Assembly: GCF_000374625.1 (NCBI RefSeq)
Contig: NZ_KB894771.1
Coordinates: 59,647-123,646, forward strand
Direction: 5' to 3'
DNA length: 64,000 nt
DNA from: Allobrachymonas chironomi DSM 19884
GTDB lineage: Bacteria; Pseudomonadota; Gammaproteobacteria; Burkholderiales; Burkholderiaceae_C
Shown here one piece after another: positions 1 through 7,704 of the stretch. Position numbers and translations under genes: made by a program. The notes below the pieces were generated by a model. The model saw only the letters and a list, made by a program, of their open reading frames with translations. It searched no databases and had not been told where the DNA came from. Every line of letters begins with the position of its first letter. Position 1 is the stretch's first letter.

Positions 1-1116
1 GGCCTTGCCCGGAGCGTACAGCACGCTGCCCGAGCCCAGGAACACGTCAATCGCTTCCAGCGTGCTGGGCATGTTGGCACCTTCGGCCACGCAGCTCACG
101 CCGTTCTTCACCAGTTCGCGTGCGTCTTCGCCATTCAGCTCGTTCTGGGTGGCACAGGGCAGGGCGATGTCCACCGGGATATGCCAGGGCTTCTTGCCGG
201 CGTGGTACTGCAGGCCGAAGGCTTCGGCAAATTCGACCAGGCGGCCGCGCTTGACGTTCTTCAGCTCCATCAGGGCCAGCAGTTTTTCCGGGTTGAAGCC
301 GTCCGGATCGTAGACGGTACCGTCGGAGTCGGAGCAGGTCACCACCCGCGCACCATGGTGCATGGCCTTCTCGATGGCGTACTGGGCCACGTTGCCGGAG
401 CCGGAGACCGACACGGTCATGCCCTCGATGGACTTGCCGGCGTGGTTCAGCATGGCTTCGACAAAGTAGACCAGGCCATAACCGGTGGCTTCCGGACGGA
501 TCAGGCTGCCGCCAAAGCTCAGGCCACGACCGGTGAACACGGTACCGTTGTTGTTGGTCAGCTTCTTCATCATGCCGTTCATGAAGCCGACTTCACGGGC
601 ACCCACGCCGATGTCGCCAGCCGGCACGTCGGTGTCGGGGCCGATATGGCGGTACAGCTCGGAAATCAGGGCATGGCAGAAGCGCATCACTTCGGCATCG
701 CTGCGGCCCTTGGGATCGAAATCGGAACCGCCCTTGCCGCCACCCATGGGCAGCGTGGTCAGGGCGTTCTTGAAGGTTTGCTCGAACGCCAGGAACTTCA
801 GGATCGACAGGTTCACCGAAGGGTGAAAGCGCATGCCGCCCTTGTACGGGCCGATGGCGTTGTTGTGCTGGATGCGGAAGGCCCGGTTGACCTGCACCTG
901 GCCCTTGTCATCCATCCAGGTCACGCGGAACTGGATCACGCGCTCGGGTTCGCACAGGCGCTCCAGCAGGCCCTGCTGGCCGTAGCGCGGGTTCTTTTCG
1001 ATGAAGGGCCACAGGCTGCCCAGTACTTCGTGGACGGCTTGCAGGAATTCCGGCTGCTGGGGGTCGCGCTTGCGGAGCTTGATCAGGAAATCGTCGAGGG
1101 AAGCAATCTGTGCCAT
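1..1116 (-). CDS. gdhA: NADP-type glutamate dehydrogenase, 3' end cut by window edge
   Basis: The first 372 residues are visible; the family usually has about 447, so roughly 75 C-terminal residues lie beyond the left edge. The enzyme interconverts 2-oxoglutarate plus ammonia and glutamate in the cytosol. The substrate domain shows GGMRFHPS, then PMGGGKGGSD with the catalytic-region lysine, and DVPAGDIGVG. The nucleotide-binding half shows the Rossmann motif VSGSGNVAQ and a downstream SDSDG. The start is the ATG whose complement is at 1114-1116; the N-terminus MAQIASLDDFL is typical of the hexameric bacterial form. No strong Shine-Dalgarno precedes it. The gene follows opdA on the same strand but is separated from it by an opdA terminator and has its own promoter-like box and leader hairpin. 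Confidence 0.95.
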   Translation of the reverse strand, partial: MAQIASLDDFLIKLRKRDPQQPEFLQAVHEVLGSLWPFIEKNPRYGQQGLLERLCEPERVIQFRVTWMDDKGQVQVNRAFRIQHNNAIGPYKGGMRFHPSVNLSILKFLAFEQTFKNALTTLPMGGGKGGSDFDPKGRSDAEVMRFCHALISELYRHIGPDTDVPAGDIGVGAREVGFMNGMMKKLTNNNGTVFTGRGLSFGGSLIRPEATGYGLVYFVEAMLNHAGKSIEGMTVSVSGSGNVAQYAIEKAMHHGARVVTCSDSDGTVYDPDGFNPEKLLALMELKNVKRGRLVEFAEAFGLQYHAGKKPWHIPVDIALPCATQNELNGEDARELVKNGVSCVAEGANMPSTLEAIDVFLGSGSVLYAPGKA

Positions 1117-1144
1117 GGTCTTGAATCGAAAAGTGAATAGGGAC

Positions 1145-1172
1145 AAAAAAGCCGGCAGTTACATCCGCCGGC
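1145..1172 (-). terminator. Intrinsic-terminator-like hairpin in the gdhA leader
   Basis: On the minus strand GCCGGC, a 10-nt loop and GCCGGC are followed at once by six T residues (plus-strand AAAAAA at 1145-1150). It lies 28 nt upstream of the gdhA ATG and downstream of the likely promoter, so it would stop transcription before the gene unless it is bypassed. It could be an attenuator or the end of a short leader RNA. Confidence 0.55.
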
Positions 1173-1221
1173 ATCAGCAAGCCCTTGTGAGGTGTGTATG
1201 ACCTTTAAGGATACAGCAATA

Positions 1222-1227
1222 ATTATA
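1222..1227 (-). promoter_or_regulatory. Probable -10 box of the gdhA promoter
   Basis: A perfect TATAAT reads on the minus strand in an AT-rich patch. The -35 region is weak (a TTTCAT-like hexamer about 16 bp upstream). A start near 1214 would give a leader of about 97 nt that contains the terminator-like hairpin at 1145-1172. Confidence 0.45.
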
Positions 1228-1261
1228 GGCATCCCATCCGGTCATGAAACGTTACAGAGCA

Positions 1262-1301
1262 AGAAAAATCGGGCACTGTATCTTGTGGTATACGGTGCCC
1301 G
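1262..1301 (-). terminator. Rho-independent terminator of opdA
   Basis: On the minus strand CGGGCAC (1295-1301 complement) pairs with GTGCCCG (1270-1276 complement) around an AT-rich loop that can extend the pairing. An ATTTTTC tract follows. It begins 7 nt after the opdA stop codon. Confidence 0.7.
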
Positions 1302-1307
1302 ACAGGC

Positions 1308-3368
1308 TCAGGCGGCAACAGCGGCTTCTGTCATGCCCTGGTGGCGCAGCAGGGCGTCCACCGAAGGTTCACGGCCGCGGAACGCCTTGAACGATTCCAT
1401 CGCCGGGCGGCTGCCACCGACCTCAAGCACTTCCTCGCGGTAGCGGCGCGCCGTCGACGGATCCGGGCTGCCATCGGCTGCGGCGGTTTCCTCGAAGGCG
1501 GCATAGGCATCGGCACTCAGCACCTCGGCCCACTTGTAGCTGTAATAGCCTGCAGCATAGCCGCCGGCAAAGATGTGGCTGAAGGTGTTGGCCATGCGGT
1601 TGTAGGCCGGGGTCGGCAGCACGGCCACTTCTTCGCGTACCTGGCGCAGCAGGGGCATCACGTCGGCAGGCGGTGTCTCCTGGCTGTGCAGCAGCATGTC
1701 GAACAGGGCAAATTCGACCTGACGCAGTGTCTGCATGCCGCTCTGGAAATTTTTTGCTGCCAGCATGCGCTCGAACAGCGCGCGCGGCAGCGGCTCGCCA
1801 GTGTCCACATGGGCTGTCATGTTCTGCAGCACATGCCATTCCCAGCAGAAGTTTTCCATGAACTGGCTGGGCAATTCGACCGCATCCCATTCGACACCGT
1901 TGATGCCGGAGACATCATGTTCGTTGATGCGTGTCAGCATGTGGTGCAGGCCGTGACCGGCTTCGTGGAACAGGGTGATCACGTCATCGTGCGTGAGCAG
2001 CGGCGGCTTGCCGTTGACGCCGGCGGCAAAGTTGCACACCAGATGGGCCACCGGGGTTTGCAGCCGGGCGCTGTCGGGGCGTTGCCAGCGGTCGCGCACG
2101 CCATCCATCCAGGCACCGCCACGCTTGCCGTTGCGCGCTGGCGGATCCAGGTAGAACTGGCCGACCAGCTGGCCATCACGTTCCAGCCGGTAGAACTCGA
2201 CGCTGTCATGCCAGACCGGGGCCTGGTCGCGCGTGATGCGCAGGTCGAACAGGTTCTCGACGATGCGGAACAGGCCGGCCATGACCTTGGGCGCGGTGAA
2301 ATACGGTTTCACGTCCTGCTCGCTGAAGGCGTAGCGCGCTTCCTTGAGCTTTTCGCTGACATAGGTCCAGTCCCACGGTTGCGGATCGGCCAAACCAAGC
2401 TGCTCACTGGCAAACTGGCGCAGGTCGGCCACATCGCGTTCGGCATGCGGGCGCGCCTTGGCCGCCAGATCGCGCAGGAAGGCGATGACCTGTTCCGGCG
2501 TGTCAGCCATCTTGGGCACCAGCGAGACTTCGGCAAAGTTGCGGTAGCCCAGCAGCTGCGATTCCTCCTGGCGCAGCGCCAGGATCTCGGCCATGATGGC
2601 CGAGTTGTCAAAACGGCTGGCATCGCCTTCGGCCTGGTCGGAGGCACGCGTGGTGTAGGCGCGGTAGAGCTTTTCACGCAATGCGCTGCTGTGCGCAAAT
2701 TGCATCAGCGGCAGGTAGACCGGCAGCTTCAGCGTCAGTTTGCAGCCTTCGCGGCCTTCGGCTTCTGCCGCTGCGCGGGTGGCATCGATCACGTCCTGCG
2801 GCACGCCATCCAGCTCGTCGGCATTCACATACAGCGCCCAGTGGTCGGTGGCATCCAGCGCGTTTTCGCTGAACTTCTGCAGCAGCGTGGCCATGCGTTC
2901 CTGGATTTCGGCATAGCGCTGCTTGTCGGCCCCCTGCAGCTCGGCGCCGCTGAGCACAAAGCCGCGCAGGGCGTTCTTCAGGGCCTGCTGCTGCTCGGTG
3001 GTCAGGGTGGCGGGATCGATGGCCTTGTACCTGGCGTACAGGCGTTCGTCGGCGCCCAGGCGGGTCCAGAAGTCGGAAATCGCCGGCAGCATGGTGTTGT
3101 AGGCAGCACGCAGCTCGGGCGTGTCGCACACGCTCTTGAGATGGCCGACCGTGCCCCAGGCGCGGCCCAGGCGTTCGGTGGCGACATCGAGTGTGGCCGA
3201 GAGCTGCAGCCAGTCGGCCGGAAAATCGTCCGCCGTGACCGTGGTCAGAGCCTGGTCGGCAGCGGCCAGCAGTTGTTCGATGGCGGGTTGCACATGTTCG
3301 GGGCGCACCTGGTCAAACAGGGGCAGGCCGTCGAACTGGAGGAGGGGGTTGGAAGCAGGAGAAGTCAT
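1308..3368 (-). CDS. prlC: Oligopeptidase A (M3 zinc metallopeptidase)
   Basis: This 686-residue protein has the full length of the M3A oligopeptidase A family. The zinc motif HEAGHGLHH sits near residue 467 in the context VITLFHEAGH, with the downstream glutamate supplied by the following helix (GVEWDAVELPSQFMENF). The family degrades short cytosolic peptides, including cleaved signal peptides. The N-terminus (NPLLQFDGLPLFDQVRPEHV) matches the family start. The gene lies 72 bp downstream of folD with only a weak hairpin between them, so partial read-through from folD is possible. The symbol opdA is a synonym. Confidence 0.93.
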   Translation of the reverse strand: MTSPASNPLLQFDGLPLFDQVRPEHVQPAIEQLLAAADQALTTVTADDFPADWLQLSATLDVATERLGRAWGTVGHLKSVCDTPELRAAYNTMLPAISDFWTRLGADERLYARYKAIDPATLTTEQQQALKNALRGFVLSGAELQGADKQRYAEIQERMATLLQKFSENALDATDHWALYVNADELDGVPQDVIDATRAAAEAEGREGCKLTLKLPVYLPLMQFAHSSALREKLYRAYTTRASDQAEGDASRFDNSAIMAEILALRQEESQLLGYRNFAEVSLVPKMADTPEQVIAFLRDLAAKARPHAERDVADLRQFASEQLGLADPQPWDWTYVSEKLKEARYAFSEQDVKPYFTAPKVMAGLFRIVENLFDLRITRDQAPVWHDSVEFYRLERDGQLVGQFYLDPPARNGKRGGAWMDGVRDRWQRPDSARLQTPVAHLVCNFAAGVNGKPPLLTHDDVITLFHEAGHGLHHMLTRINEHDVSGINGVEWDAVELPSQFMENFCWEWHVLQNMTAHVDTGEPLPRALFERMLAAKNFQSGMQTLRQVEFALFDMLLHSQETPPADVMPLLRQVREEVAVLPTPAYNRMANTFSHIFAGGYAAGYYSYKWAEVLSADAYAAFEETAAADGSPDPSTARRYREEVLEVGGSRPAMESFKAFRGREPSVDALLRHQGMTEAAVAA

Positions 3369-3386
3369 GTAGGGCAGTGTAGGGGC

Positions 3387-3409
3387 AAAAGCCGGCGCTT
3401 CAAGCCGGC
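3387..3409 (-). terminator. Weak terminator-like hairpin between folD and prlC
   Basis: GCCGGC, a 7-nt loop and GCCGGC are followed on the minus strand by only TTTT. It may reduce, not block, transcription from folD into prlC. Confidence 0.35.
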
Positions 3410-3440
3410 CCTGCCTGCAAACCCTGCCCCTGGCGCTGGC

Positions 3441-4292
3441 TTAACCGGCAGCGCGCTCGGCCGATTCGATGGTGTTGACCAGCAGCATGGTGATGGTCAT
3501 CGGGCCGACACCGCCCGGCACCGGGGTGATGTAGCCGGCGACTTCCTTGACGCCGTCAAAATCGACGTCGCCGCACAGCTTGCCTTCGTCGTTGCGGTTC
3601 ATGCCGACGTCGATCACCACCGCGCCGGGCTTGACCATGTCGGCGGTCACCACATTGCGCTTGCCGACAGCGGCCACGATCACATCGGCCTGCAGGGTCT
3701 GTGCCTTGAGGTCGGCGGTGGCACTGTGGCAGATGGTCACGGTGGCGCTGCGCGACAGCAGCATCAGCGCCATCGGCTTGCCGACGATGTTGCTGCGACC
3801 GATGACGACGGCGTGCTTGCCGCGCAGGTCATAGCCGATGCTGTCCAGCATCTTCATGCAGCCGTACGGCGTGCAGGGCTGGAAGCCGGGCATGCCGGTC
3901 ATCAGGGCACCGGCGCTGGCAATGTGGAAGCCGTCCACGTCCTTGGCCGGGCTGATCGCCTCGATCACCTTTTGCGCGTCGATATGCGCCGGCAGGGGCA
4001 GCTGGACCAGGATGCCGTGGATCGACGGGTCGTTGTTGAGCGCCTCGACACGGGCCAGCAGCTCGGCTTCGGTCATGGCCGCATCGTATTTTTCAAGTAC
4101 GGAGTGCAGGCCGTTGTCTTCGCAGGCCTTGACCTTGTTGCGCACATAGACCTGGCTGGCCGGGTTGTCTCCCACCAGAATCACGGCCAGGCCCGGAGTC
4201 ACGCCACGCGCCTTGAGCGCGGCGGCGCGTTCGGCCACTTCGGTGCGGAGCTGTCGGGAAAGGGCGTTGCCATCGATGATCTGTGCTGTCAT
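3441..4292 (-). CDS. folD: Bifunctional methylenetetrahydrofolate dehydrogenase / methenyl-THF cyclohydrolase
   Basis: The 283-residue product has the normal FolD length. It converts 5,10-methylene-THF to 10-formyl-THF in two steps for purine synthesis and formyl-Met-tRNA. Recognisable segments are the active-site [11 protein letters not shown] with the catalytic lysine, the QLPLP motif, [11 protein letters not shown] in the NADP domain, and the C-terminal [10 protein letters not shown]. It lies upstream of prlC on the minus strand and is separated from the response-regulator gene by a strong terminator, so it probably has its own promoter within 4293-4311. Confidence 0.97.
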   Translation of the reverse strand: MTAQIIDGNALSRQLRTEVAERAAALKARGVTPGLAVILVGDNPASQVYVRNKVKACEDNGLHSVLEKYDAAMTEAELLARVEALNNDPSIHGILVQLPLPAHIDAQKVIEAISPAKDVDGFHIASAGALMTGMPGFQPCTPYGCMKMLDSIGYDLRGKHAVVIGRSNIVGKPMALMLLSRSATVTICHSATADLKAQTLQADVIVAAVGKRNVVTADMVKPGAVVIDVGMNRNDEGKLCGDVDFDGVKEVAGYITPVPGGVGPMTITMLLVNTIESAERAAG

Positions 4293-4311
4293 GTGCGGAA
4301 TCGTATCGGAA

Positions 4312-4344
4312 GTGAAAAAAAGAAAACCCGCAGCGGGCTGCGGG
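4312..4344 (-). terminator. Terminator after the response-regulator gene
   Basis: On the minus strand CCCGCAG, a 4-nt loop and CTGCGGG are followed by TTTTCTTTTTTT. It ends the kinase/regulator operon 15 bp after the regulator stop codon. Confidence 0.8.
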
Positions 4345-4358
4345 GGGAGGGGAGCGGG

Positions 4359-4985
4359 TCAGGCCTTGGCGGCGCTGGAACCCAGGGCCACCTTGAGCAG
4401 ATCGGCCACGGTATTGGCGTTGAGCTTTTCCATGATGTTGGCGCGGTGCGCCTCTACCGTCTTGATGCTGATGTTCAGATCATCGGCAATCTGCTTGTTG
4501 AGGCGGCCGGCCACGATGCGCTCCAGCACCTGGGCTTCGCGGTTGGTCAGCTTGCCCAGCAGCGATTCGCGCGTGCTGGCCATCTGGTGTTCGGCAAAGC
4601 TGCTTTGTGCCGACTTGAGCATCTTCTCGACTAGCGCCTCGAGCTCTTCCTCGCGGAAGGGCTTCTGGATGAAGTCGAGCGCGCCTTTCTTCATGGTTTC
4701 GACTGCCATCGGTACATCGCCGTGGCCGGTGATGAAGACGATGGGCAGCGGGGACTTGCGTTCCAGCAGGCGGTCCTGCAACTCCAGGCCGCTCATGCCG
4801 CCCATGCGGATGTCGGCAAACAGGCAGGCCACCTCGCGCGGGTCGTAGCGGCTCAGGAAGCTCTCGGCCGAGTCGAAGCAGCGTACCCGGTAACCCTTGC
4901 CCTCCAGCAGCCACTGCAGGGAGTCGCGCACGGCTTCATCATCATCCACGACGTAAATTGTGCCTTTTTCCGGAATCAAGCTCAT
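4359..4985 (-). CDS. FixJ/NarL-type two-component response regulator
   Basis: The 208 residues hold a receiver domain (about 8-125) and a LuxR-type helix-turn-helix (about 140-200). Receiver landmarks are the acidic pocket VVDDDEA, the phospho-acceptor Asp in LFADIRMGG, the Thr in VFITGHGD and the Lys in FIQKPF. The output domain shows LTNREAQVLERI and KTVEAHRANIM, as in FixJ. It is the second gene of a pair with the kinase at 5007-7544 (21-bp gap), so the kinase is its likely phosphodonor. The target genes are not evident; the pair is divergent from the pyruvate dehydrogenase operon, which makes that operon a candidate target by position only. Confidence 0.9.
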   Translation of the reverse strand: MSLIPEKGTIYVVDDDEAVRDSLQWLLEGKGYRVRCFDSAESFLSRYDPREVACLFADIRMGGMSGLELQDRLLERKSPLPIVFITGHGDVPMAVETMKKGALDFIQKPFREEELEALVEKMLKSAQSSFAEHQMASTRESLLGKLTNREAQVLERIVAGRLNKQIADDLNISIKTVEAHRANIMEKLNANTVADLLKVALGSSAAKA

Positions 4986-5006
4986 GGTCTCTCTTGTGTC
5001 TTGTTG

Positions 5007-7544
5007 TCAGTTTGACTTGTCGGTGGCAGCAGGAACCGGAATCCAGAAGGTGAACCGGCAACCACATACCTCCGTCTCGGCTTCATTGTAAATGTTCTGT
5101 GCCTGCAAACGTCCATGGTGGGACTCTACGATGCTGCGGCACAGGTTCAGGCCAATGCCCATGCCTTCCGGTTTGGTTGAATAAAAGGCCTCGAAGACAT
5201 GCTGCAGGGTCTGCTCCGACATGCCGGAACCCTTGTCCTCGATGAGGAACTCCACCACCGGCCGGCCCTCGCGCACGGCGCGTTGCACCTGCAGCTTGAC
5301 CTCGCGGCGCTCTACCGGCAACTGGCTCAGATCAATCGATTCGGCAGCGTTTTTCAGCAGGTTGATCAGCACCTGCTCGATCAGGATGCGGTCCATGACC
5401 AGATCGGGCAGGTCGTCGGCAACTTTCTGCACCAGCCGTACCTGGCGGCGGCGCATTTCGATATCCACCAGCTCCACGGCATCGGTGACGATCACGGCAA
5501 CGCTGGTGGGCGAGTAGTTGGGAGCGCTGCGCTTGACGAAGTTGCGGATGCGCTGGATCACCTGGCCGGCACGCGTGGCCTGCTGGGAGGTCTTGCGGAT
5601 CGCCATCATCAGGCTGTCCTGATCGATCTGGCCGCGCTCCAGGCGGCTGGCCATGCCGTTGCAATAGTTGTTGATGGCGGTCAGGGGCTGGTTCAGTTCA
5701 TGCGCCACGCTGGAAGCCATCTCGCCCATGGTCACCAGCCGCGCTGCCGCCTGGGCCCGTGCCTCGTGCTGGGCGCTGATATCCTCGGCCTGGCGACGTG
5801 CCGTGATGTCGTTGGCGGTTAGCAGCTGGGCAAGCCGGCCGTCCACCCATTCGAGATAGCGCGTGCGTACTTCAAACCAGCGCCCCAGGCTGGGGACGAA
5901 GACCTCGGTGTGCTTGCTGGGCGCATGCGCCAGCGGATCTTTTTCCGCGTCCTGCTGGCCGGGTCGGCCGGCCAGCGTGAGCAGCTGCATGTGCGCCGTC
6001 GTGCCCTCATCCTCGCCAAATACCTGGCGATAGGCACGGTTGGCAAACAGCAGCTCATGGCCACCCAGCGGGGCGACCGAGACCGTGACTTCAAGGGCGT
6101 CCAGCACGCGCGTGAAGCGTTCGTAGGCGGCCGTGAGCTGGCGCTTGAAACGGTTGGACTCGGTGATGTCGGTCATGGAGGTCATCCAGCCGGTCTGCAC
6201 GCCGTCCAGGCCGACCAGTGGCGACATGTACATGCGGGCCTCGAACGTGGAGCCGTTCTTGCGCAGCACCCGCATCTCGTAGCCGCCGCGTGCAATGGTC
6301 GACTGCATCGTCTCCTGCAGCGTTTTCTCGTGGCGCGCAAAGTCTTCGGCATGCCAGAACGGGTAGGGTGGCAATTGTCCGATCAGCTCGTCCTCGCTCC
6401 AGCCCGTCATGCTGCAGAAGGCGGTATTGATATAGGTGATGCGCCCCTCCATGTCCAGCGCCCGCATGCCGATCAGCATGGAGTTTTCCATGGCACGACG
6501 GAAGTTGGTTTCGGTTTCCAGGGCGCGCTGCGAGCGCTGGCGGCCACGCAGGTATTTCCAGTTCATGAACAAGGTCAGGCCGGTCAGCAGGCTCAATCCC
6601 AGCACCATCAGGAACAGGGCGTTGTCGGCCAGTGCACCGCCGGCTTCGTAAGGCTCCAGATGCAGTACCAGCGAGTTGTCGGTGCGCGAGAGCGCGGTTT
6701 CGTAGACCTGGGGCGACAGGCTGCTGTCCAGCCAGGAAAACCAGCGCTCCGTATCCGGGCTGTCCTGTCGCCGCACGGTCTGGCTGCCGATCAGCACCCG
6801 GCCATCGTTGTCCAGCAGGGTCAGCGCGTACTTGACGAAGATTTCCGAGGGAATCGCCTGGTAGGCCAGGGCCGAGAGGCTGTAGCGCACATAGAGGGCG
6901 CCGACCACGCTGTCCCCGCGCGTCAGCGGCAGCATCAGGCCGAGCCAGGTATCGCTGTGGCTGCTGCCACTGATGACGCGATAGCTGGGCAGGTGGGTAC
7001 GCATGGCCTGCGCCAGCAAGTCATGCTCGCTGGCCAGCGGCAGCGGGATATCCAGTGGCAGGGCATCTGACCGGTGCGGTGAGCCGGCCGTGAAGTTGTC
7101 CTGTACCTGACCCCGTGCATCCACCAGGGTCATGCTGCGGATCTCGGGAGCTACCGATAGCAGCTTGCTGACCTGCTCGTCGGAGACCGGCTGGCCTGCG
7201 GGCGTCGTCACCACGTGCCGGGCAAAGCTGCGGATCTGCTCCAGCCGGTCGGCCAGGCGACCGTGGATTTGCTGGCGCGTGTATTCGCCGGCGTGCTGCA
7301 CCGACTGGTGCTGGCTCTGGCGCTCTTCCACGCGCAGATAGGTGATGGCCATGGTCACGGCCACCACGAACAGGACCACGGCTACCAGCGGGATCAGGCT
7401 GGCCAGGCGATCCTGGCGATGCACAGGCATGCGGCTCCACCAGCGGCGCAGGGGTTGCAGGGACAGCCAGAAAAGAACAGGATGGGACATGCAGACAGTG
7501 CCGGCCTGCCGGGCGGACAGCGTGGATGACAAAAGCAGAAGCAT
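5007..7544 (-). CDS. Membrane sensor histidine kinase with PAS domains
   Basis: The 845 residues read as follows: a short basic N-terminus, membrane segment near 47-70, a periplasmic sensing region of about 235 residues, a second membrane segment near 307-328, a PAS domain near 345-462, a more diverged second PAS-like region near 470-580, a dimerisation/phospho-acceptor box VAHELNQP (His near 615), and a C-terminal ATPase with LINLLKNAAESI and GSGM and GIGLNL motifs. This is the FixL/DctB-like architecture. The start is ambiguous: the ATG used here has GGGAAAG 5' of it, and an internal ATG at 7490 (MSHPVLFW) would shorten it by 18 residues. The periplasmic ligand is unknown. Confidence 0.9.
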   Translation of the reverse strand: MLLLLSSTLSARQAGTVCMSHPVLFWLSLQPLRRWWSRMPVHRQDRLASLIPLVAVVLFVVAVTMAITYLRVEERQSQHQSVQHAGEYTRQQIHGRLADRLEQIRSFARHVVTTPAGQPVSDEQVSKLLSVAPEIRSMTLVDARGQVQDNFTAGSPHRSDALPLDIPLPLASEHDLLAQAMRTHLPSYRVISGSSHSDTWLGLMLPLTRGDSVVGALYVRYSLSALAYQAIPSEIFVKYALTLLDNDGRVLIGSQTVRRQDSPDTERWFSWLDSSLSPQVYETALSRTDNSLVLHLEPYEAGGALADNALFLMVLGLSLLTGLTLFMNWKYLRGRQRSQRALETETNFRRAMENSMLIGMRALDMEGRITYINTAFCSMTGWSEDELIGQLPPYPFWHAEDFARHEKTLQETMQSTIARGGYEMRVLRKNGSTFEARMYMSPLVGLDGVQTGWMTSMTDITESNRFKRQLTAAYERFTRVLDALEVTVSVAPLGGHELLFANRAYRQVFGEDEGTTAHMQLLTLAGRPGQQDAEKDPLAHAPSKHTEVFVPSLGRWFEVRTRYLEWVDGRLAQLLTANDITARRQAEDISAQHEARAQAAARLVTMGEMASSVAHELNQPLTAINNYCNGMASRLERGQIDQDSLMMAIRKTSQQATRAGQVIQRIRNFVKRSAPNYSPTSVAVIVTDAVELVDIEMRRRQVRLVQKVADDLPDLVMDRILIEQVLINLLKNAAESIDLSQLPVERREVKLQVQRAVREGRPVVEFLIEDKGSGMSEQTLQHVFEAFYSTKPEGMGIGLNLCRSIVESHHGRLQAQNIYNEAETEVCGCRFTFWIPVPAATDKSN

Positions 7545-7616
7545 ACAGGCTTTCCCGCCCGTCCATGCGGGGTTTCACCGATGCATATTTCATAATAAGA
7601 AAATAAGATCCATATA

Positions 7617-7645
7617 TTGAAATAAGGGTTTTCTTGTGCCATACT
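7617..7645 (+). promoter_or_regulatory. Sigma-70-type promoter of the aceEF-lpdA operon
   Basis: TTGAAA (7617-7622) and CATACT (7640-7645) are separated by exactly 17 bp. Transcription would start near 7652, leaving a leader of about 53 nt. The upstream DNA (about 7583-7620) is unusually AT-rich for this genome and holds several AATAAG copies, which may be an UP element or operator. Confidence 0.6.
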
Positions 7646-7704
7646 CGCGCCAGCGAGTGCGCACAATAGCCTCACGCCCTGACAACACCCACAAGGAGAC
7701 CCGC

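Noticed and set aside
1341..4634. 1097-codon plus-strand frame opposite prlC and folD
   Set aside because: Shadow of two certain genes and a regulator; no recognisable domain.
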